Shown: positions 1 through 12,338 of the stretch, piece by piece
Numbering within the stretch: position 1 is the first letter of the stretch
How the letters are laid out: every line of letters begins with the position of its first letter
From: Endocalyx cinctus
Lineage: Eukaryota; Ascomycota; Sordariomycetes; Amphisphaeriales; Apiosporaceae
NCBI GenBank assembly: GCA_001600455.1
Contig: BCKC01000002.1
Location: forward strand, 5,160,171-5,224,170
Direction of reading: 5' to 3'
Length of the DNA stretch: 64,000 nt
Made by a program: the position numbers and the translations under genes
The notes under the pieces: generated by a model
Database searches by the model: none
The model's input: only the letters and a program-made list of their open reading frames with translations
What the model was told of the DNA's origin: nothing

Positions 1-94
1 GTTCACAATTGTTTTGCGTAGTTTGCGTTGTTGGCGACCCTTGAGCCGTAGCTTTACCGGGATGGATGACGGCCTTGAAGATAGATGTCAACAT
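1..94 (-). CDS. possible 5' end of a gene truncated by the left window edge
   Basis: Reading the minus strand from an ATG at 94, the frame stays open for 31 codons to the window edge. The N-terminus begins MLTSIFKAVIHPGKA and continues into a Ser/Thr/Gln-rich stretch. The start context and codon use are compatible with a fungal N-terminus, but the fragment is too short to assign to a family. It could also be a chance open frame in a leader. The following 1.2 kb, up to the MSN5 stop, would be its upstream region. Confidence 0.3.
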   Translation of the reverse strand, partial: MLTSIFKAVIHPGKATAQGSPTTQTTQNNCE

Positions 95-1305
95 ATCTGT
101 TATAATCACAACAAGGATTTGGTGTAGAAATATCTATGGACAGAATTTGAAGAGACATCCCAATCTTTAAATACTTGATTGAGGGAAAGAGAGTAAAGAC
201 AATAAAAGGGATCAAGAAATAATACCGTACGTTCGTTCATTTCGTTAGAAGCTTGTGTACAATATAAGATATACAGTATGATACGAATATGACACTGTCC
301 AAGTCTTGGAATTTGTCCAGGAATCTTGACTCCCCCGACTCCTTCGTCCCTTCGGTCTTCCTGTTCATTTTGCTGACAGTCTTGGGCATCTGACCTCGAT
401 CCGACTCATAATAACACAACTTTCTGCACAAGAAGATGGAAGAGGGAAGGGGGATCATCATAATAGATCATATACTGACTACTTTCCTCTAGTCTTTTTG
501 TATTTAGCTACCAACCTCATTTCTCGTAGTTGATCTCGTGATTCGTATAAATTATACCATTCGTTCAAGTACTATATGCATATTACACCAAGGTAGATAT
601 TCATTTAATGACAGTCCCATCCACTAAGGAGGATTGGATCATAACAAAAATTAAATTTATATATCTTCTCCGGACCTTTCTCGGATCCGGTCTCATGCTC
701 AGCGCTGAAGATACATGTCAGTTCAAGTGGTTTAAAGCAACGAGGCTAATATCATATTGATGTTTCTTCACAACTAAAGATCACCATCGCAAGAGATTCC
801 GCTTATTTCCTGGCAATAGCAACAAAAGCATCGTCAATGCCAGTCAAAAAGGGGGTTGAAGTTAAGGGACAAGACCACTTTTTTTTTTCCTCTCTCTATA
901 GAACAACGAGTTTAATAACATAAAATAGAGGAAAAACGCAAAGCCTATTATACAAGAGAAGCAACTAGCTAAATACTAAAGTTACATTAATGAGCGCTCC
1001 GGAAATGATTAGATTTGCTCGCTCATTTGATGGTTTCGCGCAATTCCTACCAACATGCTGTGCTTCTCTTCGTTTTGTCTCGTATCGGCAAAAGTGTTTT
1101 TTTTTTCTCTCTTTTGTTTCTTTTCCTCTTTTCTTTTCCTGTACCCTCTTGAATTGCGAGTTATCGCGATTTATAGGTCTTTTTTATTTTCATTGTTAAA
1201 CCTGTACCCTATCCTTCCTTCCGCTCCGGCTCGCGAGGAAGAATTAAAGAAAAAAGGGTGACCGGGTCGAACCAGGATCGTTTGGTTCCAGGTTTACATA
1301 TTTTC
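95..1305. other. intergenic region, no gene seen
   Basis: About 1.2 kb lies between the putative edge gene and the 3' end of MSN5. It is AT-rich, with a poly-T tract near 880 and a T-rich stretch near 1100. Short open frames here are low-complexity (Phe/Ser-rich) and look non-coding. The MSN5 3' UTR probably occupies the right-hand part. Confidence 0.6.
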
Positions 1306-4300
1306 TCATATATTGAATAGGTTGGCTACACCATCCAGACCATCAGTTCCGTCCGCGCCGGAATTGCCATCCAGTCCAGACTTTCCATTTCCTGTAAAGT
1401 GGCCGTTGGCGGGAGCTGTCATGAATTTCTGTGCCATTTTGCTCCTGTGCGTCTTTTTGCTGCTACTATGTGACTGAGAAGGCAGGTCGATGCTCTTGCC
1501 GAGCTTGCCCATCTCCGAGACGCTAACGCCCTTGAGGTGACGTAACAGCTCCAGGATCATCGCCCTCTGGCCACGGGGAAGAACCTCTTTTCGGCACATG
1601 GAGGCGATGACTTTGTCAACGTCCTCCGCTCTCATGTTGGGCAAAGAGACCAATATATCTCGTGCAGTACTGGTCAGGTGAGCATAAGAGACCACCACCG
1701 TAGCAATTAGGTATGCCAGGTCTTTTTGTAGTTCCACGTAATAGGGCTCGTGGAACGATGTTATGCAAGCCTTGATCACATTTGACGATATGTATTCACG
1801 GATGACAGATGCCGTTTCAGGCGGAATGGAAATTACCCCGTTGCCTCCCTGTTGTGTGTCCTGCTCTGTGATGGCAAAGTCCGCAACGATTGATCGGAAT
1901 ACCCGGAGGATAACACCGCAACATCGAGAGTCCCGCACTCGGATGATATGAGTGCTAAACATCAAAAGGGGCTCTACGATAGAAGAGTGCATTAGACAAA
2001 ACTTCCGCAGCGAAGGGTACTTTCGTATTTCGGTTTCGGATACTGAAGGATCTGAAGAGACGTCTATTTCGAGTTAGCAGGAATACAGGAGTATACAAAA
2101 TAGTAACATCACTTACTCGACCGAGCTGGGTCAAGAAAATCGGCCACCATCATAACGGAGGCGTATGTCAATTGCCTCAATATGCTCTCGGCCTTCATTT
2201 CTTCTGTGAGAGCATCTCCGGCAGTTCGGACCCCTTGCTGCTGATCGAGTTTTGACCATTCCGCGCTCACTCTAGCATCCACTTGCTGGAAACAAGCGGC
2301 AAGGATAGGAGGAAGAAACTGCTCTCGAAGTGGAACTGGGCAATTATCCACTAAATATCTAACCAAGTTCAGCAGATTAATGAGCTGATGGGTTGACAAA
2401 CTATGACAGTCAGCTAATAGGGCGTGGGCAAGCGGGCCAGGTAGTTCTGCAAATCCGTAGAACTGTGTATCTAGGCGCGTCATACAATAGAGAATGGCAT
2501 AACAAGATTCTCTAACAAAGCGTATAGAACCTCTGATTGTAGAAGCCAACCCTTCTAACGTAAGTTTCTTATCAAGAACTCGAGCATAAAAATCGTCTTT
2601 ACTGCCTTCTGAGATGCCCGCTTGCCAAAACCGATCAGTGAGGACGCGGCTGACTATGCTTCTCATCTCTGGCGGCAGTCCGGTCCAGTTGTCCGCGGTA
2701 TGCGAAGCGTGTGCGTGACTGCGTCATTAGCTTTTCAACTTATTTAGTTGCTGTGCAATGGGTAATACATACCTTAAAAAGTTAAGTAGTTCCGGAAGTA
2801 TCACCGTAAATCCGTCACTCCAAAGAGCAGATGAGACTTGATACGCTGGCGTGTGTTTGTCAATCTTATCAATGGAACATGTTAAGAATGCCTTGGTCGG
2901 TCGCAAAGGCAGTACCTGTAAATAGTTAATATCCGATTCTGTATTGGTTTTGTTCAAGTGAGTTACCGTCTGTCGTTCTTCAAGCTCAGCTTGCAAAGCT
3001 TGTCCTTCTGCGTCTAACTCCACGGAGCCCCAATCTGATATCTCGTGCATTCGTTTCCGAGTCATATAATCCTGAGCTTTGTCCAACCCCATCATCTGGG
3101 AGAAATTGGAATGAGATGATAACGCCTGCTTAAGTTCTGCATTTTGCCACTGCGCCTTGACAGGGTCCGTAAAACTTTGCAATTTTTGGACCTTGGTGGC
3201 TTCATCGAGGCGTGTAGTACGATGACTAGATACTATTAGTTTCGAGATGCTCGTTTTCAAAGACTATAGTTAAGTCATGACTTACATGATAGTAAAGAGA
3301 AACGTCTGATATGATATTTGCCTCTTTTCATCTAGCGTTCCCGTAGAGATCATCTCATTCACTTTAGCAGCTATCTGATCATAAACGTCCTATTCAAAGT
3401 AAGTAACACGAACTATTTGTAAGTTAAAATCTTATAAGTTCTTACCAGCAAGTGATCAGGCATCTTCGCTGCCAATCTCTGGAGTTCGATCATGCTCTCA
3501 GCTTGCAGCTCTTTAATTGCGTCAGAGTAGACGCGGTGATCAGGATGTGTAGCTGGCCAAGTTACGAGAATATGTTCGAGGACCTTCAACATGAATCCAG
3601 GGTTCTGATCAAGTGCGGTGGTGGAGAAGGTGACTAAGAGCTGTAATATTCTTCTTCGAATGAGAGGGTCCTGCGACGGTCAGCATATGTCTAAAGGGCT
3701 GTAATAAGGGCGGCTCACCTCAAATGTTGCCGCCAGTAATTGGTTGCACCATGTTTCGAAATGATTTATCAAGGGATTTAGTGTTCCCTATTGAAAAAGA
3801 GTAAGCGCAAAATCTTCATCTCCCTTAATGATCTCGATCACTGACCTCACTCCCATTCCCACTTTCCTGTCTTGATCGCCATTTTACGAAGCCTTTCAAA
3901 GCTGCCTCAAGGACGGTGGCGTGGGCGTCGACCTGAAGGACGGATTGTGACACTTTAGAATAATTCGCCACTGGAATATAATCAGTCATTAGATTTCTCA
4001 CATTTTAACTTGACCCAACTTACTCGTGAATCCGGGCGTGTTGTCATAGAGATGCTTCAGGGTATTGTCCATCTGATTTAAAATATGTTCCATGGCACCG
4101 TGAGTCTTGAGTTGCACTATGCTCTCGATCACTTGCGAGCAATAACGTCTATAATGTCCTAGAAATGCATGACGTTCTGGGTCTGTATCGGTATCTTCTC
4201 GTAGAAATTTAAAAATCGCGTCCTCGGTGTCTTCCGGAAAGCTTTCGTAACGAATCAACCGAGAGCTACATAGTTCGAGAAGAGGGCCAATAAATGCAGG

Positions 4301-5725
4301 TATTTCCGAAATGCTGGGCCCTAACGATCGATGGCTCAAAAGGTGAGTCCACGTCATCAGAACGGAAATAGACACAACGAGACTCTGATTTTGAGTGATC
4401 AGAAGTAGAAGTTGCAAAAAGCCCTGCAAGTCCACGCTCTCGCGATCCGTAGGTAAAAGGCCAAAATGCTTGTCCATGTATTTACCTAGGAAGGATAGCA
4501 TCTGCAATTTGAAATTGACGAGTCAGTAAGAATTAAATGAATTCGGTACTTTGTTTCAACAAACCTCCGAGAGCTTTTTGCTAAATTGATACTTGTCGTC
4601 GTCTATGTCGTCACAGTCAACAATAGACCATTCGTAAAGCTGTCTGAACAGCCCAACATATTTAGGATCATAAAGTGGAACCGCGATCTCCATGAATTCT
4701 TGTTCAACAAGGGTGGCGCGAGTATATAGAGAATGCAGTGCCTCCAAAGATGCCTATTTCCTTTACTGTTAGTCAAGGGAGAAAAAGAAAAAGGCAAATA
4801 AACGAATAGTCCTCGTTAAGTAACTGACCTTTTGAACCTCAATATGGGACGACCGAAGACCCTCACACATGACTGGCACGCATCGTGTAACGGTGACGGC
4901 TTTTGGTATGACCCAAGGCATCAAGGCGTATATGACTGCTAGACCTCGAACGGCGCAGCTCCGTAGATCATCATTATTACTTAGGTCTGTAGAGAAGCAG
5001 TGATTCAAAAGTTCAGTGATGCGACCAAGCCAGCCTTCATCTCCGCATCTCACATCGGGACCTGCTTCTCTATTCGGGAAGGTATCTGCAAGGACTACGG
5101 TAGGGGTGAATATCTCGACAGCAGCTTTACTAAGGGTACTATCGAGACGTTCAGATGCCGCTGCACCTTCCGCATTAAATATGGCGTCTGATAAAAATTC
5201 GAGAATGGTCAGGACGAGCTCCTTGTGTACGGCAGATTCCGGGAGTTGCCAGAGCTGGACGAGCATCAAGTCCATATCCATCCAAGTAGTAACCCAACTT
5301 CTTTTAGCTATCTCAACCCATAACAGAGCAATCTTATTTCTCAAATAGGAAGGGTCATCTCTGGAAACATTCTGTGCTAATTCCAAAACCCAATTTCGCA
5401 ATGCTGCAGCTTGAGACTCGGTATATTCATCCCACTTATGCTTGATAGCATGCTCGAGGAGCGAGAGACCGTAATATCGTATGACGGGAGATTGAGTCTT
5501 GTCGGAAGCTAAAGTGAAGCCATGGGATGGGGCTTCAGGTAGGTTTTTGACATTTTCGAGAAACATCTGGGCCTCTTGTCGAGTATCATTTTTGGAATAC
5601 GGGTCATAAACGATTTCGAGTGCATTGTGGATTTTCGGTAGCATCGCCATGTCTGCAGACTCCATTGAGCTCACACCGCTACCACCACCTATGCCAGAAC
5701 TGCCATTTGTCGTAAGTGTGGTCAT
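1306..5725 (-). CDS. MSN5: Exportin-5/Msn5-family karyopherin beta
   Basis: This is a nuclear transport receptor of the importin-beta family. Yeast Msn5 exports phosphorylated cargo such as transcription factors, and animal exportin-5 exports RNA. Eleven exons join in phase: 5725-4829, 4753-4565, 4501-4024, 3970-3846, 3787-3719, 3670-3446, 3389-3286, 3225-2967, 2915-2773, 2718-2117 and 2063-1306. They give about 1282 residues, close to yeast Msn5 (about 1220). All ten introns are GT-AG and 48-75 bp long. The N-terminus carries the HEAT-repeat karyopherin start (residues about 30-200, including the segment SPVIRYYGLSLLEHAIKH). Family-typical segments follow, such as LPLRPTKAFLTCS and LTDRFWQAGISEGSKD. 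The C-terminal 60 residues are Gly/Ser/Lys-rich and probably disordered. The seventh intron (3285-3226) is the least obvious because several AG acceptors compete; the one chosen restores TIIHRTTRLDEA. The family call is firm, exact boundaries less so. Confidence 0.9.
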
Positions 5726-6893
5726 CGCACAATCGACGTTTGAGTAACCGAGAGGGGCAAACTCGAGGTGGAAAAAGGATATCGTATGGAGGGGTGGATG
5801 GCGATCGATATACTTTGTCGTAAGGTTAAATCATCGAGTCAAGATCCGCAGAGGAGGAAGAGTTCAACTTGGCGAATACACTCTCTATCGATGAACAAAG
5901 GTAAATGAATGTAGATATTGCAGTGAAAGTAAAACAACACTCTTAGATCTTAGGAATGGTCAGGAATAGAGCAAGAATGCACAAACGCACTACCTAAGAA
6001 CTTAAATGGTTGACCAACGTCAACGTCAAGGTCGGGAAATAGAGAAGCAAAAGAAGAAAAAAAAAAAAGAAAGAAAAAAAAGATGGTGAAACAATATGAA
6101 ATTCTGTGTTCCTGATATAGGGTAAATTAGTGAATGGCGAAACTGAAGATGGTTGATTTTATGCGTCGCGTGTTAACATTGAATGTATGACTGAATGATG
6201 TTCTCGCGGCATGAGATAATATAGATATAAAATATTATCATCAGTGTCATTTGGGTTACTTACCTCCTTAGTAACTTTGCATCCGTTCTGTGCAGTACAG
6301 AGTATTAAGTACTTTAGGTAACACGGAACTTATCAGGTGTTTCTTCCTCTTTATTGGATCATATGAGACGAACTAATTACCATAGTAAGCTTAGTTAGGG
6401 AATTAAGGTATTAAGGTAGTATAAATTATGACTTGCAGTGAATTCTCACCTATTATTCCGCTATAATTATAAGTACCGAAGTACCGAAATACTTAATATA
6501 AACCTTAAAAGTTCCCAAATTCCCAAGTTTTAGTAGGCTGGCTGGTAGGGTACAGTAGCATACTGTAGCATAGGCAGATAGGCAGATAGGGTACTTTCTT
6601 TGTCAGTGATAATTATAGATAGGGCTGCAATGGAGAAGTCATCACGCCTAATGTAATATCCAATGTAATGGATCCTCATTCACCTACGTCCACTGTACTA
6701 TGTAAGTAAATTCACTGGAAAGTGATTATGCTACGCTACCATAGCACTATTCAATCCAGCTACCTAGGCAGCCTAGGTAACATCCATGGACAGATGAATT
6801 CACCACTCCATTTCTTTGAATATCATCTATTCGGGACAATATTTTGTGGCGGTAGGCATAATGTAACTTTTCTATGAAACTAGGAATGGGTCC
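5726..6893. other. intergenic region between the MSN5 promoter and the DPH7 3' end
   Basis: This 1.2-kb AT-rich region contains the MSN5 promoter and the DPH7 3' UTR. It holds an A-rich tract at 6056-6082, short GCAGATAG repeats near 6575-6595, many TACC/GGTA words and a 19-bp near-perfect palindrome at 6761-6779. No coding sequence is supported. Confidence 0.6.
6761..6779. repeat. 19-bp palindrome upstream of MSN5
   Basis: The sequence TACCTAGGCAGCCTAGGTA is a perfect 9-bp inverted repeat around one central base. It lies about 1 kb upstream of the MSN5 start and just beyond the DPH7 stop. It could be a protein-binding palindrome or a remnant of a longer repeat. Confidence 0.7.
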
Positions 6894-8245
6894 TTAAAAT
6901 TCCCAAAGACAGAGTAACCTATCATAAAAACTTGTTGATATGCATCGCAGACTCTGACCTATCGATTCGGAACCTGGTTGGAAGTCGCTGCCGTAATTCA
7001 TGCTTTTATGCTCCTCGAATTCAGCCAAGACTTTGACCGAACAGAACTCTTTAAAATCACCAGTTATTTCGATAACACGTGCTCCCGCGTGCATGCAAGA
7101 GGCGAGAACCAATACTCTCCGTCCTCCCTCCTGAGACTCCTCCTCCACGCGTATCAATTTCAGGCGCCAGACTCCCCCGCCAAGATTCTTATCTGCTAAG
7201 AGGTTGGGTTTCCTAAAGGTTATACCCATCTCTCCAATATGGAACGAGTATACCCTCAGGTGATCATCGTAGCTACCCGTGACCACTACGCTAGAGTCAT
7301 CATCTAGTTTGAATGCTAGTGGCAGAATCGCAGTAACACCAGCCTCGTGACCTCTCCAAGTAAGTATAGGAGAAACCAACTTGAGCATTTCATCATCCTC
7401 TTCTTGCGCTATATAAGGATCATATGTGCAACTAGAGCTGAGCAGTTTTGAATCATCACCACCAGAGAACAACGTAAGTATCGTGGATGTTGGGAGCTCT
7501 CCATCGGTAGATACGGCGGTAGGATCCGTTATGAATGGGGAGAAAGCAACTGTCCACGCCTCAAGTGTGTGGGTAATTATAGGACCAGAGCTACTTTCAT
7601 GAACGTTCCAAGAATCATCCACTCTCAATACATGAACTTGATGATCGGAAGTGGTAACGGCGATGAGGTCACTTAACTTTGGATGCCATGCGCAAGATAA
7701 GAAAAGAACACTTTCATCATCTCCCAACGGCCGATGTGTGACAATCTCACTTAACAGGTTGGAAGATTCCTCATTAGAAGATGAGAAACGGAAGAAGGAG
7801 AGAGTCCCAGTACTCGACACGACTGCCATAACATCGCTCTTGGTCTGGTCAGGATGAAAATGAAGATCGAGTATGGCTGACGGACGAGGGACAGTCTGAA
7901 CATGAACTCTAGACAAAACAAGAATGACACTCGTCAGAAATTTTCTTCCTACCTTGTATTCAACAAGAAGCAGACAGCTTACATTTCCGATTTGCCGACT
8001 AGGCGAAAAACAACCAGACTTCCATTTCGGCTTTGAGGTTGCTTGTTTTCTTTGGGCTGATCTTTTCCATCTTGTTCATCCGAGGTTGAAGATGTATCTA
8101 TCGCGGGGGTTTCGGTCTCCTCCTTTTGCAGGTTATATGTGCCAACGACGAAGTAATCTGGAGCAGCTGGGCAGAATTCTATGCAACTTGGAGGAAGATC
8201 TAAGACCAAAGATCTCGGAGATTCTATTTTGGAAACTTCTGTCAT
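6894..8245 (-). CDS. DPH7: Diphthine methyltransferase-type WD40 protein (Dph7/Rrt2/WDR85)
   Basis: A WD40 protein of the diphthamide pathway. Dph7 demethylates methylated diphthine on eEF2, so that Dph6 can amidate it to diphthamide in the cytosol. Two exons, 8245-7983 and 7908-6894, are joined across a 74-bp intron (phase 2), giving 425 residues. An N-terminal blade (SCIEFCPAAPDYFVVGTY) is followed by WD-like repeats such as HPDQTKSDVMAVVSSTGT, LSCAWHPKLSDLIAVTTSD and VVVTGSYDDHLRVY. The C-terminus NYGSDFQ...STSFYDRLLCLWEF is the hallmark Dph7 ending. An acidic, Gln/Ser-rich insertion lies at about residues 42-75. The gene is divergent from the DUF1917 gene. The assignment rests on overall pattern and the distinctive C-terminus. 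Confidence 0.9.
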
Positions 8246-9050
8246 TTTGAGTTATTTTTAAGAATAATATATTTTCTGCGTCACATCGATTTTGCAATGT
8301 TTGATTTGGATTGCGCGAGCAAATGTTTTCTTTTTTTGAGGGGCCAAACTTAATTAGAGAAAACTCAAACAGCTAAGAAAAAGAAACCTCCCCCGCTATC
8401 GGGCCCTATCATATCCATGGATAGCACGTATACTGTGTACGTAGCAATAAAAAAAAAAACCCCAGCATTTATTTGAACGGGTAGATGCATCATTTATATC
8501 ACTAACCCACTCTGTAGGTACCTTTGTATATTTCAGCTTTACAACAACCTGGGAAATACGCTTTCACTAACAGCCTGGGCAACCTGGGGAAGTCGATCGT
8601 TAGCAAGTGGCCTAAGGAGGCTAGGAATAAGGGAAGAGGGTGGATTTATCGGAGGACCGAACCTTGTTTAATAAACTACCTGACCTACTGTCTCTCTACA
8701 CTCACCGTTAAACTCGTTGACCGATATTTCTGAAGAAAATACCAAATTCCTATTCATCTAGTCAACCACGTTTTGTTCTGTGTTTCTCGGTGTTTCTCAG
8801 TGATTGAGTACTTCTTTTCTACTTTCATCTTATCTTCTTCTGATTCGGATATCTTTAAGTCGGCCGTTAGTTTAGGTGCGTGGCGTCTCCGTTTCCGAGT
8901 TTGACATAATAACCGGATCGGTGGGTAGTGCCTTAATTAAGAGCTGGTGGATCGGTAGCATCAAGACTGCCGTACTATAATGAGCCAGTGCAACGTCCGA
9001 TTTTAGCTTATAAGATCTACAGCCAAGCAACGAGATACGCACAAAAAGAA
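8246..9050. promoter_or_regulatory. divergent promoter region, DPH7 and DUF1917 gene
   Basis: About 800 bp separates the two divergent start codons. It contains poly-A and poly-T tracts (8448-8459 and near 8330) and no convincing gene. No specific regulatory motif stands out. Confidence 0.5.
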
Positions 9051-10232
9051 ATGGATTTATATTCCGACGATTCCGATTTTTATGGTGGACCTCCTTTCCC
9101 CCTCTTCTTCCGTTTCCGTGGGACCAGCTCTACTAACATGACTACGCTACGCAAACAGGCGAGGAAGACGTTATCGTAGACCTTAAATCGCGGGTCCGAG
9201 ATTTTGACGTCGATGCCTGGTGGGGGCGCCACGCCGAGGGGGATAAGAACTCGCCGCAGAGCACGCAACTTCGGCAGCTTTCGGAGGAGAAATACCTATC
9301 GGATAATGCGCCTCAGCTGCACAACCCCTACGCGGGCCTGGAATACGCGTGGCAGCTAACGGAGACGGTAGACAGCTTCCTCAAGCGTCTGCCCCCGTCC
9401 ACGACGGACCAGAAGACGGACGAGGCGAACACGTCCTGGATCTGGGTCAGCAACCCTTACATCGAGGTGAAAGCGAAAGCCGAGGCGCAGAACCAGAGAA
9501 TCCGCGGCGGCGAGGACGAGGTCCCCGAGGAGGACGGCGCCCTCCTCGGGAGATTCTACGAAGGCGGTAACGAACGCCTCGAGATCGCCGGTCAGTACAT
9601 CCAGCAGTGCAGGAATTCGGGCCAGTCTCATGCGTTTATCGCGAGAGAGTGCGGCAAGGCCGGGATGGACGCGCGGTTTGATATATTGAAACTCGCCGCG
9701 GTATGTCGTGTAAGACGTGGCAAGGTTAGTCTGGTCTTATTTCCCCTCGCAGTCTCGCTCGTAGCCGTGATTCTAACCGGGACTTTATTGTGTCGTTAGT
9801 GGATGATATTTTGCAGCGCTTTCGAACTCGACGAAGTATGGGCTATAGTAGCCAAGGCAACGGCGAACAACGAGCTTGGTATCGCATCCAAAGTTGCGAC
9901 TCGATCGTCCGTAGATAACCGCTTGGAGAGACTGATTTGCATTTACACGACCGATTTCACCGATACGGAAGATGTCAAGAGGGTGGCTCTGAGACTGAAA
10001 GAACTCGGTCTCGTTCCGCCTCGAGGCAAACCTCTATACTACAAGCCAGGTGAGTTATCTTCCATCAATTCTTTTTTTTTTTTTTTTTTCGTTCAAAAAA
10101 GTTATTCGTCGCAACATTACTAACTAGCTGACACTCCAATCAGATGCCCTCACCTACCTGGGTATAGCATACAAGAACCCTTGGGAAGTCAAATCGTCTA
10201 TATACGACACGAAATCATTATTACGAAAATAA
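9051..10232 (+). CDS. DUF1917 / BLES03-like protein (eIF4E-like fold family)
   Basis: This is a conserved eukaryotic protein of unknown function related to human BLES03 (C11orf68), whose crystal structure has an eIF4E-like fold. The proposed exons are 9051-9084, 9159-9724, 9800-10049 and 10144-10232 (312 residues). Exon 1 encodes only MDLYSDDSDFY plus one base. Its donor (GTGGAC) is weak, so the first junction is the least certain. Family landmarks are SWIWVSNPY, RFYEGGNERLE, EVWAIVAKATANNELGIASKVAT, ERLICIYTTDFTD, LKELGLV, KPLYYKPDALTYLGIAYKNPWEVKSSIY and a basic end. Intron 3 has a long poly-T tract before its acceptor. Its neighbours DPH7 and NAA30 also act on translation or nascent chains, but that does not prove a role in translation. 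Confidence 0.85.
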
Positions 10233-10966
10233 GAGTGGTTCGCAAGAATAAGGTGCCAGATGGAGTTGATTGTCGGGTTTGGTCTGTTCGGCAAATTTAT
10301 TGCATCATCTGTTTTGTCGTGTTTTATGCGCTCAAGATATCCTTTGCTGCGTATTGTCCCATTGTCCCCTTTCGTGTTGGTTCGCTACTACTCCGCTGCT
10401 GGTTTAGCAAGTAGTTGAAATTTCTATGTACGATTAATGGTAAATAAAAGTCAGTATGCATACATGTTTTCTCACCTGCTGACGTCCAGACGTTGATACT
10501 GCTAGCGGTTCTTTTCTGTGTAGATAGAGCAGTCATTCGAGCCCAGTGTGTATGATAGTTAAAGCTCCATTCATCAATGCGATACTGATTATTGTCGTGA
10601 GAAGAGATGTTCATTTTACTCATAGAATACTTGTAGGAAATAAAACCCGGTTATATAATACCTAGTATATGCTTTGCTACCGTTTTAAACGCCATGCATG
10701 CAAAAACCCTCGGCCTTCCTGTCTTCATTCCCCAATCCTTAGTGCCATGCAAAAACCAGTGTCCCGCATTTGGACGACATAATCGCTAGATACCTGTATA
10801 ATTAGGTAAAACATGGGTCGCCATACTCTCTCGGTATGTATGCTGCGCTCAAATTCCTCCGGTCTTTCGTCCGGTAGACCCAAATCTTCAAGGGAATTCT
10901 CAACGGCTTTAAATAAAGAGGAAATCACCAAATTGTGGGAGAAATGAGCGCCTTCTCTTACTCTCG
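10233..10966. other. convergent intergenic region between DUF1917 gene and NAA30
   Basis: About 730 bp of sequence between two gene 3' ends. Short open frames on both strands (for example near 10324-10623 and 10725-10931) show no domain and no convincing splice extension. It probably holds the two 3' UTRs. Confidence 0.55.
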
Positions 10967-11693
10967 CTAGATGACAGAATCCATATGATCGACATGATTT
11001 GTCGGCTTTAGTAGTAATACGAGTCGGTAAGCGCTATTGCCATTCAAATAGTAGCGGTGTAGTTTCTTAGACCTGAGGAATCCAAGGCGCTCGTATAAAC
11101 GCATAGCGGGGAGGTTGGTTTCCTCGGTCTCGAGGACGACCTCGTCGGCGCGGCGCTTCTTCATGGCGTCGATGGCCAGTCGCACCAGCTCCGTGGCGAT
11201 GCCGTGACCCCGAAAAGCGGACGATACCGCTAGCATCGCGATATAACCCCGGTACGTCGGCGGCGAATGCGACGCATGTTGCTCGAGCTTGCAGATGATC
11301 ACGCCGACGAGAGAGTCATCGACGGGGTTTAATGCCTAGTTTTTTTTTTTATCGGTTGCGTATGCCAATATCCTGGTAAGTTTTCTTTCTCTCTACGGTT
11401 TCTTTGCTTTTCTTCCTTTTGTGGCTCTTCCGTTCTCAATGTTCACATGGACATATTTTGACTTGAACCTTACTCACACCCCAGGAGATAAAATATAAAA
11501 TGAAAGCGCATACCATGTAACAAAGATGAGCCCATTGGTATAAGAAATACCGATACACGTAAATGCTGTAAGGTTCACTTAGGTCCTTCGAGATCAGGGC
11601 GCGGATAGCGGGCAGGTACTCTTCCTCGAGGGAATGCTCATATTTTATATAACGAAGCTTGCCGAGAAGCTCGACGGCGCGAGTTTCCTCCAT
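10967..11693 (-). CDS. NAA30: N-alpha-acetyltransferase 30, NatC catalytic subunit (Mak3/Naa30)
   Basis: A GNAT-fold acetyltransferase that acetylates nascent proteins starting with Met followed by a hydrophobic residue, as catalytic subunit of ribosome-associated NatC. Exon 1 is 11693-11514 and exon 2 is 11335-10967, joined in phase 0 over a 178-bp intron, long for this locus. The 182-residue product is close to yeast Mak3 (176). The N-terminus EEEYLPAIRALISKDLSEPYSIYVYRYFL matches the family. The acetyl-CoA pyrophosphate-binding loop is RGHGIA (motif A, Q/RxxGxG/A), after AMLAVSSAF. Motif B (LETEETNLPAMRLYERLGF) and the Tyr-rich end (HRYYLNGNSAYRL) are present. The other NatC subunits are not in the window. 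The gene is divergent from PDAT. Confidence 0.92.
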
Positions 11694-11808
11694 GAGTCAG
11701 CTGCCTCCAGCGAACCTTATCTAACGTCTATCATCTGGCGATTGAGGTGTACGAGGTACAACTTCTCGGCCTAGGGGCACGAACCCCGCGTTAAGCAATA
11801 CTCGGTAA

Positions 11809-11830
11809 TCTCTCTCTCTCTCTCTCTCTC
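11809..11830. repeat. (TC)11 microsatellite
   Basis: Eleven uninterrupted TC dinucleotides lie 116 bp upstream of the NAA30 start codon. CT/GA tracts are common in fungal core promoters, and the length is likely polymorphic between strains. Confidence 0.95.
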
Positions 11831-12328
11831 GTGCGGCAAGACAAAATGAAATAATTCCCGTTTTTGTCTATTGTTGTTTTTATATCTTTATACTCAAGAA
11901 TTTAAAGTAAGATTCAACGCGAATAATTTTCAAACTAAATATTGAAAAAAGAAATAAGAGTTAGGAAGAAAGGTAGAAGAAGAAGAATGAAGACGAACGG
12001 TAGAAGATCTAAGAAGTACGTGTAATATGGAGAGAATCAGCTAAATATGGAACGTCAGCTTGGCTTATTTTATTATTGAACATACCGTTCAAGATGACTC
12101 CACTTTCACATGCAAGTAAATAACAAGGCGAGGAGGTTTTCTTTACTGTAACACGGTGAAAAGAATGCGCTGAAAGTTATGGAGGGAATCCTAAATTTCC
12201 AGGGTATTAGAAGGGGTCCCGTGGTGATGGGTTATTGCTATCCCTGTATTAAGAAAAATCGAATAAAATCAAATAAACACATGAGTCGTTGTTTGAGACT
12301 AAACCGAAAACAGAAAGATAGCTTCTTA

Positions 12329-12338
12329 TTGACGTCAA
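12329..12338. promoter_or_regulatory. CRE-like ATF/CREB palindrome
   Basis: TTGACGTCAA contains a perfect TGACGTCA core, the palindrome bound by fungal ATF/CREB-type bZIP factors (Atf1/AtfA, Sko1). It lies about 290 bp upstream of the PDAT start and about 640 bp from the NAA30 start. The match is exact, but occupancy is inference. Confidence 0.4.

Noticed and set aside
11765..11795. tRNA T-arm-like sequence with a GGGG/CCCC stem
   Set aside because: The T-loop lacks the conserved A58 and no D-arm, anticodon arm or acceptor stem can be placed around it.
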